From: Zoogloea sp016790385
GTDB taxonomy: Bacteria; Pseudomonadota; Gammaproteobacteria; Burkholderiales; Rhodocyclaceae
Strand: one strand, 5' to 3'
Assembly (NCBI RefSeq): GCF_041916735.1
Contig: NZ_JAYRYY010000002.1
Length of the DNA: 64,000 bases
A program made the translations under genes and the position numbers. The notes under the pieces are model-generated. The model searched no databases, had not been told where the DNA came from, and worked only from the letters and a program-made list of their open reading frames with translations. Position 1 is the stretch's first letter; each line of letters starts with the position of its first letter. Below, piece by piece: positions 58,064 to 64,000 of the stretch.

Positions 58064-59512
58064 ATGCTGCAGATCGTCCTCTCTGCCGACAGCCCGACGC
58101 CCCTTGTGGACCAGATCGTCACCGCCATCCGCACGCGCATCGATGACCGCATCCTCCGGCCGGGAGCGCGGCTGCCGCCCATCCGTCAGTTCGCCGATCA
58201 ATATGGTGTTTCCCGCTTCACCGTGGTCGAGGCCTACGACCGGCTGGTCGCCCTGGGGCATCTGCAATCCCGCCGGGGCTCGGGTTTCTATGTGGCGAAT
58301 CGTCCCCTGCCGGTGCGCCCGGCCCAGTCCGGCGAGGCCATGGAGCGGGCCATCGACGCTGCCTGGCTGATGCGCGAGATGGCCCAGGATGGCCCCGATC
58401 GCATCCTCGCCGGTGCCGGCAGCCTGCCCCCCGAGTGGCTGGATGAAGCCGGCGTACTGCGCGCCCTGCGCACCCTCAGCCGGCGCAGCGACGTGCGCCC
58501 GGTGAGCTACGGTTCGGCCCAGGGCTATGCCCCTCTTCGTGCCCAATTGCAGGTAAGGCTGGCGGAAATCGGCATTGGCGCCACCCCCGAGCAGATCGTC
58601 CTCACCTACGGCGTTCACCAGGCGCTCGACATCGTCTGCCGCTACTTTCTGAAACCCGGCGACTGCGTGCTGGTGGATGACCCCGGCTACTGGAACCTGT
58701 TCGGCAACCTGCGCCTTTACGGCGTGGCCCTGGTGGGCGTGCCGCGCACCCCGGAAGGTCCGGACGTGAAGGCGCTTGAAGAGATCCTCACCCACCACCA
58801 GCCGCGCCTGTTCTTCACCCAGTCGGTGCTGCACAACCCCACCGGCTGCAATCTGTCTCCGGCCAATGCCTTTCGCGTACTCCAACTGGCCGAGAAACAT
58901 GACTTCATGGTGGTGGAGGACGACATCTACGGCGACATCGCCCCCGACGCCGCCACCCGCCTGGCCAGCCTCGACCAGCTCTCCCGGGTGATCTACACCG
59001 GCAGCTTCTCGAAAACCATCTCGGGCAATCTGCGCGTCGGCTTCCTCGCCTGCCGGCCCGACCTCGCCCACCTGCTCACCGATGTCAAGATCGTGTCGAT
59101 GCTGTCGTCGGCGGAACTCTCCGAGCAGCTGATCCATCAGCTGCTCACCGACGGCCATTACCGCAAGCTGGTGGATCGCCTCAAGGGGCGCCTTACCGAG
59201 GCAACCGGCCACACACTGCGCCTGCTTGAACGGGTCGGGCTCCAGCCCGAACCCGAGCCCGCCGGCGGCCCCTTCGTGTGGGCGCGCATCCCCGGTATTG
59301 CCGACAGTTCCGAGCTGGCCCGCCGGGCGGCCCGGGAGAACATCCTGCTTGCCCCGGGCAACGTGTTCCGCCCCCAGAACCAACCCTCCGGCTTCCTGCG
59401 CTTCAACGTGGGCTTCTGCGCCCACCCGCGTTTCGAGCGCTTCCTCGGCGAAACCCTCACCACCATCGCGAATAGCCCGGCTGTGCCGCACCCGATGGTC
59501 AATAAGGCATAA
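58064..59512 (+). CDS. MocR-type regulator (GntR DNA-binding domain fused to aminotransferase)
   Basis: 482 residues from ATG 58064; the long open frame upstream lies over the divergent gene. An N-terminal winged helix (about 10-80, FADQYGVSRFTVVEAYDRL) is joined to a class I aminotransferase fold. The pyridoxal phosphate lysine is in GSFSKTISGNLRVGFL. Regulators of this family (PdxR, GabR, TauR types) sense vitamin B6 or amino-compounds. No obvious target gene adjoins, so its regulon is unknown. Confidence 0.92.
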   Translation: MLQIVLSADSPTPLVDQIVTAIRTRIDDRILRPGARLPPIRQFADQYGVSRFTVVEAYDRLVALGHLQSRRGSGFYVANRPLPVRPAQSGEAMERAIDAAWLMREMAQDGPDRILAGAGSLPPEWLDEAGVLRALRTLSRRSDVRPVSYGSAQGYAPLRAQLQVRLAEIGIGATPEQIVLTYGVHQALDIVCRYFLKPGDCVLVDDPGYWNLFGNLRLYGVALVGVPRTPEGPDVKALEEILTHHQPRLFFTQSVLHNPTGCNLSPANAFRVLQLAEKHDFMVVEDDIYGDIAPDAATRLASLDQLSRVIYTGSFSKTISGNLRVGFLACRPDLAHLLTDVKIVSMLSSAELSEQLIHQLLTDGHYRKLVDRLKGRLTEATGHTLRLLERVGLQPEPEPAGGPFVWARIPGIADSSELARRAARENILLAPGNVFRPQNQPSGFLRFNVGFCAHPRFERFLGETLTTIANSPAVPHPMVNKA

Positions 59513-59594
59513 AGTTATGCTGGATTGACCCGTTATTACGAAAAGAACGTCCTGCGGACGCCTAATTCAATCTGCCAGCCTATGGGAATCCACC

Positions 59595-59984
59595 GTGATC
59601 GAACAGGCACTACCCACACCTTGCAGTGCGACAAATCCGCGCGTCGAACCTCTGGTCGACTGGCTCGGCCTGGAAACCCAGTTCCGCGGCAAGACACGCT
59701 TTGTCACCGGCCTTGCCGAGAAGGCCTTGAAAAACTACCGAATCAGCGTCGAACGCCTTCACAGCCTTGCCATGGGCGGCGGCGAATATTCGGAAATCGC
59801 CTTCATCGCCCATAGCATCAAGGGCACATCCGGCTCGCTCAAGGCAGCCCGCGTCCACACCCTGGCGGCCACCACCGATCAGGCCGCCCGCGCCGCGGCG
59901 CCCGAATGCCGGGCCCTCGCCCGTGATCTGGCGAATCTGCTGGAGCAATTGATCATCGAGCTGGAGGCCCGCGTAAAGGGCTGA
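59595..59984 (+). CDS. Hpt (histidine phosphotransfer) domain protein
   Basis: 129 residues from a GTG start; no better in-frame ATG exists. It is helical, and the phospho-acceptor histidine lies in AHSIKGTSGSLKA, the H-x-x-K-G signature of Hpt domains. It relays phosphate between a hybrid sensor kinase and a response regulator, but neither is in the window. A bidirectional terminator follows. Confidence 0.85.
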   Translation: MIEQALPTPCSATNPRVEPLVDWLGLETQFRGKTRFVTGLAEKALKNYRISVERLHSLAMGGGEYSEIAFIAHSIKGTSGSLKAARVHTLAATTDQAARAAAPECRALARDLANLLEQLIIELEARVKG

Positions 59985-60029
59985 CGCCCCCAGGGCACGC
60001 ACTGCGCGAACCACGCAGCATCAAAATGC

Positions 60030-60059
60030 AAACGGCCGACCCTACCGGGTCGGCCGTTT
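60030..60059. terminator. Bidirectional hairpin terminator
   Basis: 13-bp perfect stem AAACGGCCGACCC / GGGTCGGCCGTTT (60030-60042 with 60047-60059) and a four-base loop between the convergent Hpt and carbonic anhydrase genes. Confidence 0.85.
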
Positions 60060-60078
60060 CCATTTCAGACACACCGGA

Positions 60079-61554
60079 TCAGCGAGATTCCTTGATCAAT
60101 CGCCCGCGGATCGATTGCACCGGCCGGGCGTTCATGGGATACAACCGGGAAAAGATGGCAATCTGCTCGGCCGACACCTGGGCCGGCTGCTTCATCACCA
60201 TCCACATCACACCTTCGCTGCACGGCGGCGTGGTGAGCGACCCCATATAAGTGTAGTAGCTGCGGTTCTCGGGCAGGATCTGGTTGAGGTCGATGGCCAC
60301 GCCCTCCGGCGAGTAATCCACGTTCTTTTCCAGCGGCAGGTTGTTCCACAGGGTCTGCATCACCGGATGGGCCTGTCCGCGCTCCAGCAAGACCGCCACC
60401 ACGGCCAGACGGCCGTCCAGATCCTTGTGCACCAGGTGCACCACCATGTCGAAGCCCCTGCCGTTGATACGCTCTTCCGACGGCCGATGGAAATGGAACT
60501 GGACGAGATCGTACATGCGCCCCATCACCGCGATGGTATTGCCCGGCCCCAGATTGACCTGGATGGTGTGACCGTTGTCGACGATGCGGAAATTGGACGG
60601 CCGATAGTCGAAGCGGATCGGCTCCAGGTCGACCTTGATGCCATCGCGAATGTCGATCGGCGACTGCCGCTCGCCCACATTGCACAACTGCCATTCCGGT
60701 TTCAGGGTGCCCCAGTTGGCCGGCGCCCCCTCCCCATCGTAGCTCCAGTGGATCTCATGATGCGCCAGAGGCGTGCCCGGTGCCCCGTGAGCATGCGCGG
60801 CATAAGCCTCACCCTGCATGACCGGAGAACGCACCACCCGGGGCCGTGGGCGGGGAGGCGGCACATAGACGGGAACGCGGCGCACCTCCGGCGGCGGGGC
60901 CTCGGCCTGGGCGGGCTTCTCCGGCGCCGGCTCAGCCTTGGGAGGCGGCGCCGGTTTGTCGATGAAGTTCTTCTTGATGGGAAGCGCCGGCTCGGCTGCA
61001 TGCTCGGCCTTGCCTTCCGACACCTTGGTCACGGCCGGCTTCTCAGCGCCCTTGGCCGGCCGGTAATCCGCCGCCCGCAGATCCTGCTTGCCGCCACCTT
61101 GCACGGCCTGGGCCGCCTTGGACGCATTCATGGCCAACTGGGAAATATCTTTCGCGCCGCCTCCGGCGGGCTTGCACACATCCCGCCACAGCTTCTCGTC
61201 AACGCTTCCGGCCGACACCGGCATATCCTTCTCAACCTTGACCTTCTCGTCCTTGACCACCGCCGAATCCGCGTCCAGATACACCCGTTTGATGGTGGCG
61301 AATGTCTGGTTGCGACAGTCGTAGCGGTTGAGGGCCTTGACGGTGGTATAGCCCGCGGTCTCGGCTTCGGACTCGGCCAGGACGATGCGCCCCCAAGCCA
61401 CCTTGGTACCCGGATCGGATTGCAGGATGCTGGCCCGGTCGAGTTCGATGGTGCGTTTCTTGTCTGAAGCAATCATCTGCCAGTCGGCAGCCAGAACGGA
61501 CGAAGAGCCTGCAAAAACCAGCAGGGCTGCGAGGGGATGCATGCGGAAGCGCAT
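60079..61554 (-). CDS. Secreted alpha-carbonic anhydrase with N-terminal surface-adhesin-E-like domain
   Basis: 491 residues from ATG 61554, with GGAGAAG eight bases before it; a longer frame upstream is not conserved-looking. Signal peptide (HPLAALLVFAGSSSVLA), then a domain of about 110 residues (WQMIASDKKRTIELDRAS, ALNRYDCRNQTFATIKRV) resembling surface-adhesin protein E. A Pro/Lys/Ala-rich linker of about 110 residues follows. The C-terminal 230 residues are a complete alpha-class carbonic anhydrase, with zinc ligands in FHFHRPSEE and VVHLVHKD and the TTPPCSEGVMW motif. It hydrates CO2 outside the cytoplasm. Confidence 0.92.
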   Translation of the reverse strand: MRFRMHPLAALLVFAGSSSVLAADWQMIASDKKRTIELDRASILQSDPGTKVAWGRIVLAESEAETAGYTTVKALNRYDCRNQTFATIKRVYLDADSAVVKDEKVKVEKDMPVSAGSVDEKLWRDVCKPAGGGAKDISQLAMNASKAAQAVQGGGKQDLRAADYRPAKGAEKPAVTKVSEGKAEHAAEPALPIKKNFIDKPAPPPKAEPAPEKPAQAEAPPPEVRRVPVYVPPPRPRPRVVRSPVMQGEAYAAHAHGAPGTPLAHHEIHWSYDGEGAPANWGTLKPEWQLCNVGERQSPIDIRDGIKVDLEPIRFDYRPSNFRIVDNGHTIQVNLGPGNTIAVMGRMYDLVQFHFHRPSEERINGRGFDMVVHLVHKDLDGRLAVVAVLLERGQAHPVMQTLWNNLPLEKNVDYSPEGVAIDLNQILPENRSYYTYMGSLTTPPCSEGVMWMVMKQPAQVSAEQIAIFSRLYPMNARPVQSIRGRLIKESR

Positions 61555-61707
61555 GTTTGCTTCTCCGAGAAAGATGCGAGGCCCTTGTGGGCCAGATGCC
61601 CCTATTTCGGCGGCCCGGGCCGAAAGCTTTAGAAATTCCGTCCCAGTCGCCAGTAAACCCCGCCAAATCTTGCGTTTACCGCCCGCTTCCAGTACTTTCC
61701 AAGGCAT

Positions 61708-61792
61708 ACGTTAGGGGTGCCGAGGCGCGCGAGCGTCCGGCTGAGACTTACCCTCCGAACCTGATCCGGGTCATGCCGGCGTAGGGAAACGT
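61708..61792 (+). ncRNA. TPP riboswitch (THI element) controlling thiC
   Basis: The closing stem is ACGTT / AACGT (61708-61712 with 61788-61792). The conserved cores are both present: GGGGTGCC near 61713, GGCTGAGA near 61739, ACCCTCCGAACCTGATC, and GCCGGCGTAGGGAA. Binding of thiamine diphosphate would lower thiC expression; in proteobacteria this usually masks the ribosome-binding site. Confidence 0.95.
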
Positions 61793-61845
61793 GGCTCCTG
61801 CCGCCTTTCCTTCGCACCGGCGGCCCTCCTCCCCAAGGAGCCTTC

Positions 61846-63762
<1,917 letters not shown>

Positions 63763-63870
63763 GGTTGGCGGGGGCCGGAGGCCCCTTGGCCCCTTTGCCT
63801 TAGGGGGTGGGGGCTTGCTGGGTGGATTTCCAGTGTTGGACGTGACGTTGGCCGGGATTTCGCCCCGGCG

Positions 63871-64000
63871 GGCGACCTACTTTCTTGCTTCGCCAAGAAA
63901 GTAGGCAAAGAAGGCGACCCGGCTTCACCGGTCGGCCTTCGGCCGACTCCCCTGCGCTGCTCACAACGGGCGGCCGGCGCGGAACTCGCCCTTCGGGCTC
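63871..64000. repeat. Start of a probable dispersed repeat element
   Basis: After thiC, a perfect 11-bp hairpin (63877-63887 with 63894-63904, six-base loop) containing CTACTTTCTTG begins a GC-rich stretch that runs off the window. This string is familiar as a multi-copy intergenic element in betaproteobacteria; the assignment is from memory, not a search. Confidence 0.4.

Overview
The window is about 64 kb of GC-rich bacterial chromosome, densely packed on both strands. Its gene content points to a betaproteobacterium, most likely of the Rhodocyclales (Zoogloea, Azospira, Dechloromonas or Azoarcus-like). The clues are a flagellin-fliD-fliS cluster beside a surface-sugar glycosylation block, a tkt-gap-pgk cluster, a pcm-rhodanese-tolC operon, phosphoribulokinase, and PEP-CTERM (exosortase-sorted) proteins. 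The lineage is an inference; there is no rRNA or tRNA in the window.

Layout. 1-9757: end of a glycan island read towards the flagellin gene: a sugar methyltransferase (cut by the left edge), a thiamine-diphosphate enzyme, an FkbM methyltransferase, a NeuB-type nonulosonate synthase, an NAD-dependent sugar epimerase and a 1210-residue multi-module glycosyltransferase. 9830-15224: flagellar filament genes fliC, flaG, fliD, fliS, fliT-like, fliK-like and fhlB-like. fliC has two sigma-28-type promoters in tandem and fliD a sigma-54-type promoter. 15203-20832 (minus): yggX, then an operon of rsmE, polyphosphate:AMP phosphotransferase, argA and a diguanylate cyclase. 20970-30485: an inositol-phosphatase-family gene, prkB, a lipoprotein/MORN-repeat pair on the minus strand, and tkt-gap-pgk. 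30620-33464: a second diguanylate cyclase with a NarX/PilJ-like sensor and a secreted TPR protein.

33714-48247 is the most interesting region. It holds a very large SdrD-type repeat adhesin (about 2256 residues, interrupted by a 100-N assembly gap) and, divergently, its probable dedicated type I secretion operon (LapB-like ABC transporter, HlyD adaptor, TolC). PEP-CTERM protein genes lie on both outer sides. The TolC and the nearby TPR protein share the same C-terminal NTF2-like domain. Sigma-54-type promoter matches precede the adhesin gene and one PEP-CTERM gene. This looks like a cell-surface or matrix locus combining type I secretion with exosortase-type sorting.

48345-57297: ubiD, the tolC/rhodanese/pcm operon, and a TetR-adaptor-RND efflux operon with a clear operator. 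57460-61554: a small secreted protein, a MocR-type regulator, a lone Hpt protein and a secreted alpha-carbonic anhydrase fused to a surface-adhesin-E-like domain. 61708-63762: a TPP riboswitch and thiC. The last 150 bases look like the start of a dispersed palindromic repeat.
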